From Sinorhizobium fredii NGR234 (GTDB lineage: Bacteria; Pseudomonadota; Alphaproteobacteria; Rhizobiales; Rhizobiaceae), in the NCBI RefSeq assembly GCF_000018545.1, contig NC_012586.1, forward strand, positions 744,001-808,000: DNA of 64,000 bases, read 5' to 3'. The notes below the pieces were generated by a model that was not told the origin of the DNA, made no database searches, and was given only the letters and a program-made list of their open reading frames with translations. Each line of letters starts with the position of its first letter. Position 1 is the stretch's first letter. A program made the translations under genes and the position numbers. Below, one piece after another: positions 27,604 through 37,497 of the stretch.

Positions 27604-27623
27604 GGGGAGGCAATAGCCTCCCC
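27604..27623 (+). promoter_or_regulatory. intercistronic hairpin after tctC
   Basis: GGGGAGGC and GCCTCCCC form a perfect 8-bp stem with an AATA loop, 12 bases after the tctC stop. No T-run follows. Its placement mirrors the hairpin after the sugar-binding protein at 5118, so the likely role is 3' protection of the abundant receptor mRNA. Confidence 0.6.
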
Positions 27624-27644
27624 CGACTGCCCGATGAGGATTTC

Positions 27645-28118
27645 ATGACCGAGAGAAGCTTGAAGCTGGCAAACCGGCCGGCGGCGGCCGTTGCCATGGT
27701 GCTGTTTACAGTGGCAGCGGTGACCTATTGGGATGCGAGCCAGATGACCGCCCGCGCCACCTACGGCATGGGCGCCAGTGCCGCCTCCAATTTCATCTGT
27801 CTCTTCCTGGCCGTGCTGGGCGTCGGGCATCTGCTTACCGCCTTCCAAACGCCGGCCATTGAGGCTGAAGACTCCGACTGGAAAGCGATCGGCTGGATTG
27901 CGATCGCCCTGTCGGGGCTGATCGGCTCGATCTTTCTGGGAGCCGGCTTCATCCTCGGCTCGACCTTGCTGTTCGCGTTCACCGCGCGTGCCTTTGGCCG
28001 CAAGGCGCTGTTCGTCGATCTCGCCATCGGCGCCGTCATGGGCCTCATCATTTTTCTGCTGTTCAACAAGCTCCTGAGCCTCGCCTTGCCGCAAGGTCCA
28101 TTCGAGCGGCTGTTCTAG
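27645..28118 (+). CDS. tctB: TctB-type small membrane subunit
   Basis: A 157-residue membrane protein with four predicted spans: [53 protein letters not shown] and [18 protein letters not shown]. Sequence is weakly conserved in the family, but size, topology and position between tctC and tctA identify it. It is part of the TTT import complex; its exact role is not established. Ten bases separate it from tctA. Confidence 0.88.
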   Translation: MTERSLKLANRPAAAVAMVLFTVAAVTYWDASQMTARATYGMGASAASNFICLFLAVLGVGHLLTAFQTPAIEAEDSDWKAIGWIAIALSGLIGSIFLGAGFILGSTLLFAFTARAFGRKALFVDLAIGAVMGLIIFLLFNKLLSLALPQGPFERLF

Positions 28119-28128
28119 GGGCGCGGCA

Positions 28129-29628
28129 ATGGACGCAATCAATCTGCTTCTCGAAGGTTTCGCGCTGGCGATCCAGCCGGCCAACCTCATCTTCGCGGCC
28201 ATCGGCGTATTCATCGGAACGGCCGTCGGCGTGCTGCCGGGCATCGGCCCGGCGCTGACCGTCGCGCTTCTGCTGCCGGTGACGTTCAAGCTCGATCCGG
28301 GCGGCTCGATCATCATGTTCGCCGGCATCTATTATGGCGGCATGTATGGCGGCTCCACCACGGCGATCCTGCTGAACACGCCGGGCGAAAGTGCTGCCGT
28401 CGTCACCGCGCTCGAAGGCAACAAGATGGCTCGCTCCGGGCGCGGCGGTCCGGCGCTGGCGACGGCCGCGATCGGTTCGTTCGTCGCCGCCTTGGTCGCC
28501 ACCTTTGCCTTGGCCTTCCTGGCGCCGCCGCTCGTCAAGGTCGCGGTCAAATTCGCGCCGTGGGACTATTTCGGCCTGATGCTGATCGCCTTCGTCACTG
28601 TCTCGGCGACCTTCGGTTCGTCGCCGCTGCGCGGTCTTACGAGCCTTGCCTTCGGCCTGTGGCTCGGCCTGATGGGGCTCGACCAGCTGACCGGGCAGGC
28701 GCGCCTGACCTTCGGCCTGCCGCAACTGCTCGATGGCGTCGAGGTGACGACGCTCGCGGTCGGCCTGTTCGCAATCGGCGAAGCGCTGCATGTCGCCTCG
28801 CGGCACCTCTACAAGCCGGAAAAGCCCATACCCGTCAAAGGCTCGATCTGGATGACCCGGGAAGACTGGGGGCGTTCCTGGAAGGCCTGGCTGCGCGGCA
28901 CGGCGGTCGGCTTCCCGATCGGCGCATTGCCGGCCGGTGGCACGGAAATTCCGACCTTCCTCAGCTACACGATGGAGAAAAGGCTGAGCCGCAAACCGCA
29001 GGAGTTCGGCTCCGGCGCGATCGAGGGCGTCGCCGGCCCGGAGGCGGCCAACAACGCCTCGGCGGCCGGAACGCTGGTTCCGCTCCTGACCCTCGGCCTG
29101 CCGACCTCGGCGACCGCCGCCGTCATGCTCGCCGGCTTCCAGCAGTACAACATCCAGCCGGGTCCGCTGCTCTTCACCCAGCACGCCGATCTCGTCTGGG
29201 GGCTTGTGGCCAGCCTGTTCATTGCCAATGTGATGCTGCTCGTGCTCAACCTGCCGCTTGTCGGCCTGTGGATAAAGCTCTTGCGCATCCCGCTGCCCTG
29301 GCTCTATGGCGGCATCCTGGTCTTCGCCTCGATGGGAACGATCGCCGCCAATCCTTCCGTCGTCGAACTGCTGCTGCTCAGCGCATTCGGCGTGGTCGGC
29401 TTCCTGATGCGGCGCTACGATTACCCGGTGGCGCCGGCGGTGGTCGGACTGATCCTTGGCCCCTTGGCCGACAACGCTCTCAGGCGTTCGCTGCAGATGA
29501 GCCTCGGCGACCCGATGATCTTCCTGCAGCATCCGAGCTCGGCGATCATGATCGCGATTGCGACCATGGCGCTGATCGCACCCTTCGTGTTCAAGGGACT
29601 GTCGCGCTTCCAGCAGGACGAGGATTGA
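28129..29628 (+). CDS. tctA: TctA-type large permease subunit
   Basis: A 499-residue integral membrane transporter with about eleven to twelve spans, the ion-coupled channel of the TTT complex. The duplicated family motif is visible as [20 protein letters not shown] near the N-terminus and as [20 protein letters not shown] in the second half. [21 protein letters not shown] is also characteristic. It ends 98 bases before the GntR gene. Confidence 0.95.
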   Translation: MDAINLLLEGFALAIQPANLIFAAIGVFIGTAVGVLPGIGPALTVALLLPVTFKLDPGGSIIMFAGIYYGGMYGGSTTAILLNTPGESAAVVTALEGNKMARSGRGGPALATAAIGSFVAALVATFALAFLAPPLVKVAVKFAPWDYFGLMLIAFVTVSATFGSSPLRGLTSLAFGLWLGLMGLDQLTGQARLTFGLPQLLDGVEVTTLAVGLFAIGEALHVASRHLYKPEKPIPVKGSIWMTREDWGRSWKAWLRGTAVGFPIGALPAGGTEIPTFLSYTMEKRLSRKPQEFGSGAIEGVAGPEAANNASAAGTLVPLLTLGLPTSATAAVMLAGFQQYNIQPGPLLFTQHADLVWGLVASLFIANVMLLVLNLPLVGLWIKLLRIPLPWLYGGILVFASMGTIAANPSVVELLLLSAFGVVGFLMRRYDYPVAPAVVGLILGPLADNALRRSLQMSLGDPMIFLQHPSSAIMIAIATMALIAPFVFKGLSRFQQDED

Positions 29629-29726
29629 GGCTTTGGATGAGAAAAACGCCTTTTGCAATCGCGATGCCGGATGCATAAATCGACGTTGAGCGCGCTCGTT
29701 ACCGAGCCGAAACCGCACGGCGAACC

Positions 29727-30611
29727 ATGGCAAGACAAAGCGTATCCCCGCAGATCACGGCAAATATCCTCGACTTCGTGAAAACGAACCAGATGCGCGC
29801 CGGCGAGCACCTGCCTTGCCAAATGCTCGCCGATGCGTTTCGTGTCTCCCGCGCGCCGGTCAACGCCGCATTGAAGAAGCTCGAAACGATGGGGATCGTC
29901 CGGGCGGAACCCAATCGCGGCTATTTCCTGACGATGGATGCGGCAAAGGTCGAGACGGCGAAACCCGACGGTGAGCCGCCGCACGAGGAGGAGGATCCGC
30001 TCTACTTTCGCATCGCCGAGGACCGCCTCGCCGGCAAGCTCGAGGAACGCGTCAGCGAGAACGAGCTGATGCGGCTCTATGATGTCGCCCGCAGCCGTCT
30101 GTTGAAGTCGCTGCATCGGATCGCCGAGGAGGGCTGGATGGAGCGACTGCCGGGCAACGGCTGGGCCTTCCGCGAGACCCTGACATCGCGCCAGAGCTAC
30201 GAAGAGGGCTATGTCTTCCGTGCGGTCATCGAGCAGCAGGCGATGCTTTTGCCGACGTTCCGGCCGAATGAGGAAGAATTCAGGAAGGCGCGTGCCGTGC
30301 AGACGGCGCTTGGGCAGGGCGGTTACGAAATCTGGTCGCGCGCCGAGATCTTCAAGGCCAACAACGATTTTCACGAAATGCTCGTGGCCTGCTCGCAGAA
30401 CGACTTCTTCCTCGATGCCATCAAGCGGATCAACCGGCTACGCCGCCTGATCGAGTACCACATCACGATCGACCGCAGCCGCCTGCCTCGGCAGACGAGC
30501 GAGCACCTGCATATCCTCGATCTGGTCGAGGCGGGACGCAGAACGGAAGCGGCAGCGTTTCTCTATACCCACATCCTGGGCGCGAGCCGGATCAAGACGC
30601 CGCAGGTTTAG
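29727..30611 (+). CDS. GntR-type regulator with two winged helices and FCD domain
   Basis: A 294-residue regulator with a duplicated DNA-binding region. The first winged helix covers about residues 8-70 (LADAFRVSRAPVNAALKKLETMGIV). A second wHTH-like segment covers about 90-150 (VSENELMRLYDVARSRLLKSLHRIAEEGWM). An FCD ligand domain follows (FHEMLVACSQNDFFLDAIKRI, SEHLHILDLVEAGRR). It probably regulates the tctCBA operon just upstream and, through a shared half-site, acnA. Confidence 0.85.
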   Translation: MARQSVSPQITANILDFVKTNQMRAGEHLPCQMLADAFRVSRAPVNAALKKLETMGIVRAEPNRGYFLTMDAAKVETAKPDGEPPHEEEDPLYFRIAEDRLAGKLEERVSENELMRLYDVARSRLLKSLHRIAEEGWMERLPGNGWAFRETLTSRQSYEEGYVFRAVIEQQAMLLPTFRPNEEEFRKARAVQTALGQGGYEIWSRAEIFKANNDFHEMLVACSQNDFFLDAIKRINRLRRLIEYHITIDRSRLPRQTSEHLHILDLVEAGRRTEAAAFLYTHILGASRIKTPQV

Positions 30612-30640
30612 TACGAAGGATGCGGAGTTGTCCCACTGCA

Positions 30641-30697
30641 GCGATTGAAAGTGCAGCAGCGACCTTTTCTGCGTCCAAAAAGGCGCACGGCGCTGCA
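30641..30697. repeat. rhizobial intergenic palindromic repeat, copy 1
   Basis: This copy runs from GCGATTGAAAGTGCAGCAG to GCGCACGGCGCTGCAG. It aligns with the copy at 37401-37458 over its whole length: AAGTGC, CAGCGACCTT, GCGTCC and GGCGCTG are shared in order. The central part is a hairpin (TGCGTCC ... GGCGCA). Elements of this kind recur between genes in Sinorhizobium and relatives. Confidence 0.65.
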
Positions 30698-30812
30698 GGG
30701 CTTGGTTTTCCCCGGAGGCTTCTCCGGCCGTGGACCTCCGATTGTGGCCTCGACGTACCTGCATTCAGTGATGCGCCCAGCGTGGGCCAATTGATAGCGT
30801 GGGTCTTGCTGA

Positions 30813-30887
30813 TTAGCCCAGGCCAAAGAACGCCAATATAGCGAGCACGACCACGACCAATCCAACCAGGTAAATTATCTGATTCAT
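30813..30887 (-). CDS. 24-residue single-span membrane protein
   Basis: A very short gene. From ATG at 30887 it encodes MNQIIYLVG followed by a Val/Leu/Ile/Ala-rich span and ends FFGLG. AAAGGAG lies seven bases upstream of the ATG, an excellent ribosome-binding site. I recall similar MxQIIYLVG peptides annotated in other rhizobia, which would argue that it is real. Nothing but one transmembrane helix is encoded; the function is unknown. Confidence 0.65.
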   Translation of the reverse strand: MNQIIYLVGLVVVVLAILAFFGLG

Positions 30888-31002
30888 CGTTCACTCCTTT
30901 CATGGGCAATGAACGGACTTCTTCGCGGGTATGTTCCAAACCGGCTATCCACATGCCGGCCGCGTCGCAAGGGAAGAGGCCGCAGCTTTCACAATCTGAA
31001 TT

Positions 31003-31024
31003 GCATTTTATAACTACAATATGT
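31003..31024. promoter_or_regulatory. candidate operator upstream of acnA
   Basis: GCATTTTATA at 31003-31012 is identical to the left half-site at 26539 upstream of tctC. The right half (TACAATATGT) matches its inverse in seven of ten positions. It lies 55 bases before the acnA start, where a repressor would block the promoter. Confidence 0.5.
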
Positions 31025-31078
31025 AATTTGCTGCCGAAGGCTTACGGAGCCGCTGATATCTTGAGACGGAGGACACCA

Positions 31079-33721
31079 ATGCCCGCGACAAAGCTGGCAC
31101 ATCTCGGCGTCAACGGCGTGGATCATACGATTATCGATCTTCCCGCGGAGGCCGGCGAGGCACTGGCGCGTCTTCCCTACATCCACCGCGTCCTGCTGGA
31201 AAACGCGCTGCGCACCGCCGGCGACGATGCCGCGCTGGCGAAAGAGGCGATCCTCGGCTGGCTCGACAGAGGAACCAGCGAGCAGGAGATCCCGTTTCTG
31301 CCCAATCGCGTCCTCATGCACGACACCACTTGCGGTCCCGCTCTCGTCGACATTGCCGGCATGCGCTCGGCGCTCGCGGAAGCCGGCGGCGATCCCGCGC
31401 TTCTCAATCCGGTGGTTCCGGTGGACGTCTCGACGGATCACTCGGTCGGCGTCGATTTCTTCGGACAGACAGGCTCGCTCGAAAAGAACATGGAGCGCGA
31501 GTTCGAGCGCAATGCCGAGCGCTACCGTTTCATGAAATGGGCGACCAACACGATGAGCGGCTTCACGGCGCATCCGCCCGGAACCGGGATCATGCACACG
31601 CTCAATCTCGAAAGGCTCGCGACGGTCGCGACGAGCAAGCTTATCGACGGTGTCCTGTGGGCAATGCCGGACACGCTGATCGGCACCGACAGCCACACGC
31701 CGATGATCAACGGCATCGGCGTGCTTGCCTGGGGCGTCGGTGGTCTCGAGGCGGAGAGCGTGTTCTTCGGCATGCCTGTGACGCTCCGGGTCCCGGACGT
31801 CGTCGGCGTGAAGCTCACCGGCGCGTTGAAGAGTGGCGTGCTGGCAACCGACCTGGCGCTCACCCTGACCGAACAGCTTCGCAAGATCGACCTGCAGGAC
31901 CGCTATGTCGAATTCTTCGGCCCCGGTGTCTCGACGCTGACCGCCGGCGACCGTGGCGTCGTCGCCAATATGACCCCGGAGTTTGGTGGAAACAGCGGTT
32001 ACTTCCCGATCGATGCGCAGACGCTCAAGTATCTCGAAGCCACGGGGCGCTCGCTCACGCAGGTCGCGTTCGTCGAAGCCTATGCCAGGCGCGCCGGGCT
32101 GTGGTTCGATCCGCAGACGGACCCGCGCTATACGTTGGTCGTCGAGCTCGATCTTTCGAGCGTCGAAGTCAGTCTCGCCGGACCGACACGACCGCAGGAC
32201 CGCATCGCTGCCGGGGCCACCCTCCAGGCGATCAAGCCGATGATCGAAGCGCGCGACCAAGACGAACGGACGGGCAGGCCGGAGGGCGGCGCGGTGGCGA
32301 TCGCGGCGATCACCAGCTGCACCAATACTTCCGATCCGCGACTCGTCGTGGCCGCGGGACTGATGGCCCGCAAGGCACGGGCGCTCGGACTGAAGCCGCC
32401 CCACTGGGTGAAAACGTCGCTCGCACCCGGCTCGCCGACGGCGGAACGCTACCTTCGCCGCGCCGGGCTACTCGAGGACTTGGAGGCGGTCGGCTTCGGC
32501 ATCGTCGGCTATGGCTGTACGACCTGCATCGGAAATTCGGGGCCGCTTACCGCGCCGATTGCCGCTGCCATGGAGGAGCGCGGCATCGTGCCGGTCGCGG
32601 TGCTGTCGGGCAACCGGAACTTCCCGGGCCGCGTCCACCCGCAGCTCGAAGCAGGCTTTCTCGCCTCGCCGCCGCTGGTCGTCGCCTTCGCGCTCGCCGG
32701 TACGGTGAAGCTCGATATCCTGACCGATCCGATCGGAACCACCGCCGACGGCAGGAGTATCACCCTTTCGATGCTGTGGCCGACGAGCGCCGAGATCGAC
32801 GAGGTGCTGGCGCTTGCATCGAGCGCGGACGATTTCAAGCCGGCCTATGACGCGGCGGAGGCAAGCCGTGTCTGGGGCGCACTCGACGCACCGACCACGA
32901 CGCTTTTCCCGTGGGATCCGCGATCGACCTATATCCGCAGGCCGGCGTTCGCGGGTTTCGGCGACGGTACCCTGCTCGGCTGCTACGAGGCGCATCCCCT
33001 GCTTGTTCTTGGAGACGACATCACCACCGACCACATATCGCCGGCCGGCGCCATTCCGGCAAGCGGCGCGGCCGGCCGATATCTCATCGAGCACGGCGAG
33101 AACCCCACGGACCTCAATGTCTTTGCGTCCCGGCGCGGCAATTGGGAGGTGATGGTGCGCGGCCTGTTCACCAACAAGACAGTGACCAACATGCTCGGCG
33201 ACGTCCCGCCGGGCTCGACCATCCACGCGCCGTCGGGCGATATACTGCCGCTTTTGGACGCGGCGCGGCGCTACCGCGCCGCAGGCCAGTCGGTCGTCGT
33301 CGTCGCCGGCGAACGCTACGGCATGGGTTCGTCGCGCGACTGGGCGGCAAAGGGCGTGTCGCTGCTCGGCACCCGTGCCGTGCTGGCCTTGAGCTTCGAG
33401 CGTATTCACCGCTCCAACCTGATCGGCATGGGCGTTCTGCCACTGCGTTTGCCGGCGCAGTTCGGTCCCGAGCGGCTGCACCTGGAGCCGGGGGACCTTA
33501 TCGCTATCTCGGCAAGCCCGGAGGCAATCCTCCCGCGCTCTCCGGTGGCGGTGACGATCCGCAGGAAGGACGGCAGCAGCTTCTCCTTCGAGGCGAGCGC
33601 GGCCATCGAAACGAACGTTGAAATGCGCACCCTTCGGGCGGGCGGTATTCTTCCCTACATCCTCAATGACGTTCTGAATTCAAGCGGCAAGGCAAAGCGC
33701 GCCGACGGCGACTTCCAATAG
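31079..33721 (+). CDS. acnA: aconitate hydratase family protein (AcnA-like)
   Basis: An 880-residue 4Fe-4S dehydratase. The cluster Cys residues lie in TSCTNTSDPR and GCTTCIGNSGPL. DTLIGTDSHTPMINGIGVLAWGVGG is the substrate-site hallmark, and the C-terminal swivel domain carries VVVVAGERYGMGSSRDWAAKG. The frame opens at 30902, but GACGGAGGA followed by ATG at 31079 gives the natural start. It would isomerise citrate to isocitrate. It is slightly shorter than the usual AcnA and is placed with a carboxylate importer rather than core TCA genes, so it is probably a second aconitase, perhaps for a citrate-like substrate. Confidence 0.88.
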   Translation: MPATKLAHLGVNGVDHTIIDLPAEAGEALARLPYIHRVLLENALRTAGDDAALAKEAILGWLDRGTSEQEIPFLPNRVLMHDTTCGPALVDIAGMRSALAEAGGDPALLNPVVPVDVSTDHSVGVDFFGQTGSLEKNMEREFERNAERYRFMKWATNTMSGFTAHPPGTGIMHTLNLERLATVATSKLIDGVLWAMPDTLIGTDSHTPMINGIGVLAWGVGGLEAESVFFGMPVTLRVPDVVGVKLTGALKSGVLATDLALTLTEQLRKIDLQDRYVEFFGPGVSTLTAGDRGVVANMTPEFGGNSGYFPIDAQTLKYLEATGRSLTQVAFVEAYARRAGLWFDPQTDPRYTLVVELDLSSVEVSLAGPTRPQDRIAAGATLQAIKPMIEARDQDERTGRPEGGAVAIAAITSCTNTSDPRLVVAAGLMARKARALGLKPPHWVKTSLAPGSPTAERYLRRAGLLEDLEAVGFGIVGYGCTTCIGNSGPLTAPIAAAMEERGIVPVAVLSGNRNFPGRVHPQLEAGFLASPPLVVAFALAGTVKLDILTDPIGTTADGRSITLSMLWPTSAEIDEVLALASSADDFKPAYDAAEASRVWGALDAPTTTLFPWDPRSTYIRRPAFAGFGDGTLLGCYEAHPLLVLGDDITTDHISPAGAIPASGAAGRYLIEHGENPTDLNVFASRRGNWEVMVRGLFTNKTVTNMLGDVPPGSTIHAPSGDILPLLDAARRYRAAGQSVVVVAGERYGMGSSRDWAAKGVSLLGTRAVLALSFERIHRSNLIGMGVLPLRLPAQFGPERLHLEPGDLIAISASPEAILPRSPVAVTIRRKDGSSFSFEASAAIETNVEMRTLRAGGILPYILNDVLNSSGKAKRADGDFQ

Positions 33722-33814
33722 CGCTTGCACCCGTATGCCATCAGCACCATGCCGGCTGCGCACGGTGCTGGAAATGGCGAACATCTCTTCTGCTTCCGGG
33801 AAGCAGACGGAACC

Positions 33815-34877
<1,063 letters not shown>

Positions 34878-34907
34878 TATTTGCTGGCCAGGAGCCTCTC
34901 TGTCCTC

Positions 34908-36167
34908 TCAGTTGAAGTAGAAGGCATAGGCGGCGAAATTCCCCTCGAAGATCGCCAAAATCTGGTTCCATTCATTGCCGGCCATCACCGGTCCTTCGGA
35001 GAGGTAGGGTAGCGCCGCCGGCCCGGTCACCCACAGGATGAGATCGAACGACTGCGGCTCATCGAAGAGCTTGGCGATGTCGATGCCTTTCGAGAAACGC
35101 CAATGCGGGATCAGCAGCCTGCCATCAAGAGCCGCTTCGAAACGCGAGAGCAAGCCGAGCCAGGCCTCGATCCGTTCTTCGGTGACGTTGAAGGACGGCA
35201 ATACGCCCGACTTCTGCCGCGGGCCGGGCAGCCATTCATGGTCATCATCGGTTTCCTTGCCGATCAAAGTCCAGGTTTGGCGATTGAGGGCAATGACGGT
35301 CTTGAGATGGTTGCGCACTTCGGCCCAAAGCGCCTTGTCCTGAACCGGCCAGCGGATGGTATGCAAAAAAGTGACGAGATCGGCGAGATCGTCGGCCTGC
35401 TGCTTCTCTACCCCGAACAGGGTGTTGTCGTGCACGTCACCGCCCTCGGCGGCGGCAATCGTCGACACGGCCCGTGGAAAAAGCAGACGGAAGCTGAAAT
35501 CCCAGGTTTCCGAAAAATCATGGGACAGCCAGGCCTTCGTCACCGCCATCAAGATGTTGCAATAGCCGCGCAGCCATTTGGCGTCTGCCGTGTCGAAGCT
35601 CACGAGAAAGGGCTTTGGGCTGCCGGCATCATTGATATCGGAGATGGCCATGCCGAACTGGTCCTCGGGACCAAGCATGCCATCGCCATTCCAATCGAAA
35701 CGCGCGACGGAAAGGTCCACGCTCAGTTTTGCGGGTTTGTCGCCGACTGCCTGCAGCGCCTGGTCAGCCGATTCGAGGTCGGCGATGAAGGTCGCCAGCA
35801 TGCCGCGGAACTCCTCATAGGTGACCGGCTGCGGGTCCGGATTGACGGGAATTGGAGCGTGCAAGCCGAAGAGCGCTTGATACCCCCCGACCTTGGAAGC
35901 GAAGCCGACGCGATAGAGCGCCTGCGACAGTTTCTCGAACGCACGCGCCGATCGCACCAGCCCGAGGCCGAGGTGTGCATCGGCATTGCCGCCGGTTGCG
36001 GCGGTCATGGCCAGCAGTTGCTCTTCGGCTTCGCCGATACGGCCATTACCAAGATGGGTTTGAACGAGAGCCGCGGCATTGGTTTTAGCATGCGCAGGCA
36101 AGCCGGAATAAATCAGGCCGACAGCCAGGAGGGGCGCGATGAAGGATTTCAGAATGCGGTACTGCAT
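34908..36167 (-). CDS. secreted protein of unknown function, 419 residues
   Basis: I do not recognise the family. ATG at 36167 follows GGGAGGAAAGC, and residues 1-25 form a signal peptide ending SGLPAHAKT. The N-terminal third is helical and repeat-like (NGRIGEAEEQLLAMTAATGG, then AHLGLGLVRSARAFEKL). A DWNGDGMLGPEDQF segment looks like an EF-hand calcium loop. Trp-rich segments follow (DHEWLPGPRQ, RLLIPHWRFSKGIDI). It is followed upstream, 68 bases away on the same strand, by an SPFH protein gene. A periplasmic or lipid-facing role is guesswork. Confidence 0.7.
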   Translation of the reverse strand: MQYRILKSFIAPLLAVGLIYSGLPAHAKTNAAALVQTHLGNGRIGEAEEQLLAMTAATGGNADAHLGLGLVRSARAFEKLSQALYRVGFASKVGGYQALFGLHAPIPVNPDPQPVTYEEFRGMLATFIADLESADQALQAVGDKPAKLSVDLSVARFDWNGDGMLGPEDQFGMAISDINDAGSPKPFLVSFDTADAKWLRGYCNILMAVTKAWLSHDFSETWDFSFRLLFPRAVSTIAAAEGGDVHDNTLFGVEKQQADDLADLVTFLHTIRWPVQDKALWAEVRNHLKTVIALNRQTWTLIGKETDDDHEWLPGPRQKSGVLPSFNVTEERIEAWLGLLSRFEAALDGRLLIPHWRFSKGIDIAKLFDEPQSFDLILWVTGPAALPYLSEGPVMAGNEWNQILAIFEGNFAAYAFYFN

Positions 36168-36235
36168 GCGCTTTCCTCCCATTGCGGGCAATCATGCAAG
36201 GCCGGGCGGATTGCAGGCGACCCGCATCGGCCCGC

Positions 36236-37165
36236 TCACTGCGTGAAGCCGGATTCACCATCGGCCATCGGCGGAGCCTTCAAATCGATCATCGGCAGCG
36301 CACCGTTCGGCAACATGGTGCTGGGTAGCCTTCCGTCCCAGCGTTCCGCCTGGGTCAGGGAAACGAGGCCGGGATTGTCCTTGAGCGCGTCGCCGCGCGC
36401 CTTGATCGCCGTTGCTTCGGCCTCACCCTTGAGCTTTATGGCCTCGGCATCCGCTTGCGCCTGGAGGCGAACCGCATCGGCCTGCGCCTGCGCCTCGGCG
36501 CGACGTGCGTCGGCAAGCGCGTTCGCCTGGGTGACGGTGATTTCGGCCTGCACCTTCTCGCGCTCGGCATTCTGGCGCAGCTTCTGGACCTCGACCTCGG
36601 CGAGCATTCGCTGTTCGATACTGGCTTCATAGGCATCGGAAAAATCGATGTTCTCGATCTGCACGCTGTCGATCATGACCGGGCCGCTCACACTTTTCTG
36701 AATGGCTGCCGCGACTTCCTGATTGAGCCTGGCGCGCTCTTGAATGGCGGTGACCGCATTGAAGCGACCGAAGACGGTCTTGGTCTCCTCGAACACCTTG
36801 CGCTCCACCAGACGGCTCAGCAAGCCGTCTTCCGAGCCATAGAGTTCATAGACGGTCGCGACCCGATCGATCGGGATGCGGTAGTTGACCGACAGCTTGA
36901 CGGTGGCGGGCTGCTGGTCACGGCTATAGGCCTCCATGCTCTCGTAGACGGCGGCCTTCGACTGGACGGAAATACGCACGATGGAGTCGATCAGCGGCAG
37001 CTTGAGGCCGAGCCCCGGATCCGCGGTTCCGACGATTGCGCCATAGCGCAGAACCACGCCGCGTTCACCCTGATCGATCGTGTACCAGGAGCCGAAGATG
37101 ACGCTCAATGCGCCAAGAGCGACAAGCCCAAAGATCACCGAGGGGATTGGGGCGAAGGTTCTCAT
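36236..37165 (-). CDS. SPFH-domain (prohibitin-like) membrane protein
   Basis: A 309-residue membrane scaffold protein. One N-terminal anchor (SVIFGLVALGALSVIFGSWY) precedes the SPFH domain (TIDQGERGVVLRYGAI up to VQIENIDFSDAYEASIE). A long Ala/Gln/Glu-rich coiled coil follows (residues about 195-270), then a short proline-rich tail. GLLSRLVERKVFEETKTVFG fits prohibitins. Such proteins oligomerise at membranes and often regulate proteases. The frame is open upstream, but ATG at 37165 after AGAGGCAAC gives the natural start. Confidence 0.88.
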   Translation of the reverse strand: MRTFAPIPSVIFGLVALGALSVIFGSWYTIDQGERGVVLRYGAIVGTADPGLGLKLPLIDSIVRISVQSKAAVYESMEAYSRDQQPATVKLSVNYRIPIDRVATVYELYGSEDGLLSRLVERKVFEETKTVFGRFNAVTAIQERARLNQEVAAAIQKSVSGPVMIDSVQIENIDFSDAYEASIEQRMLAEVEVQKLRQNAEREKVQAEITVTQANALADARRAEAQAQADAVRLQAQADAEAIKLKGEAEATAIKARGDALKDNPGLVSLTQAERWDGRLPSTMLPNGALPMIDLKAPPMADGESGFTQ

Positions 37166-37364
37166 GTTGCCTCTTCTGATTTCAGTGAAAAGTCCGCTGT
37201 GGACGTTTCGCGCATAGGACGCACCATCCGGGGTCCTGCATAGCAGAGAGGTTGCATGCGTACACTGATTTCTTTGGTGGTGAAGCTGCAGCCCATAGAA
37301 GAAAACCGTGAAAATCACTACCGCAAAACTTGCGAAGCCATCGCCGCCTGTCTACTTCGTGATT

Positions 37365-37458
37365 CCTTAAATCGGAATCGATTTAAGGACAAAATCATAC
37401 AGCGCTTCAAAGTGCTGCAGCGACCTTAGCGCGTCCGATTGGACGCGCGGCGCTGTAG
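37365..37458. repeat. rhizobial intergenic palindromic repeat, copy 2
   Basis: The right part (37401-37458) matches the copy at 30641. The left part adds CTTAAATCGGAATCGATTTAAG, itself an inverted repeat (CTTAAATCG / CGATTTAAG). The GCGTCC-GATT-GGACGC hairpin is perfect in this copy. It occupies the gap between the SPFH gene and the 719-residue gene and might act as a transcript boundary. Confidence 0.7.
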
Positions 37459-37497
37459 TCAACGCGCAGCAGTTTCAGCCATGCGGGTCGCGAAAGG

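Noticed and set aside
28063..29733. 556-codon minus-strand open frame
   Set aside because: Antisense of tctA; the product is a run of Arg, Asp, Gln and His with no hydrophobic core.
30902..31078. 59-residue N-terminal extension of the aconitase
   Set aside because: It lacks aconitase similarity and covers the candidate operator; a good ribosome-binding site precedes ATG at 31079.
35103..36632. 509-codon plus-strand open frame
   Set aside because: It runs antisense across two genes (secreted unknown and SPFH) and ends in Ser/Ala repeats that mirror the SPFH coiled coil.
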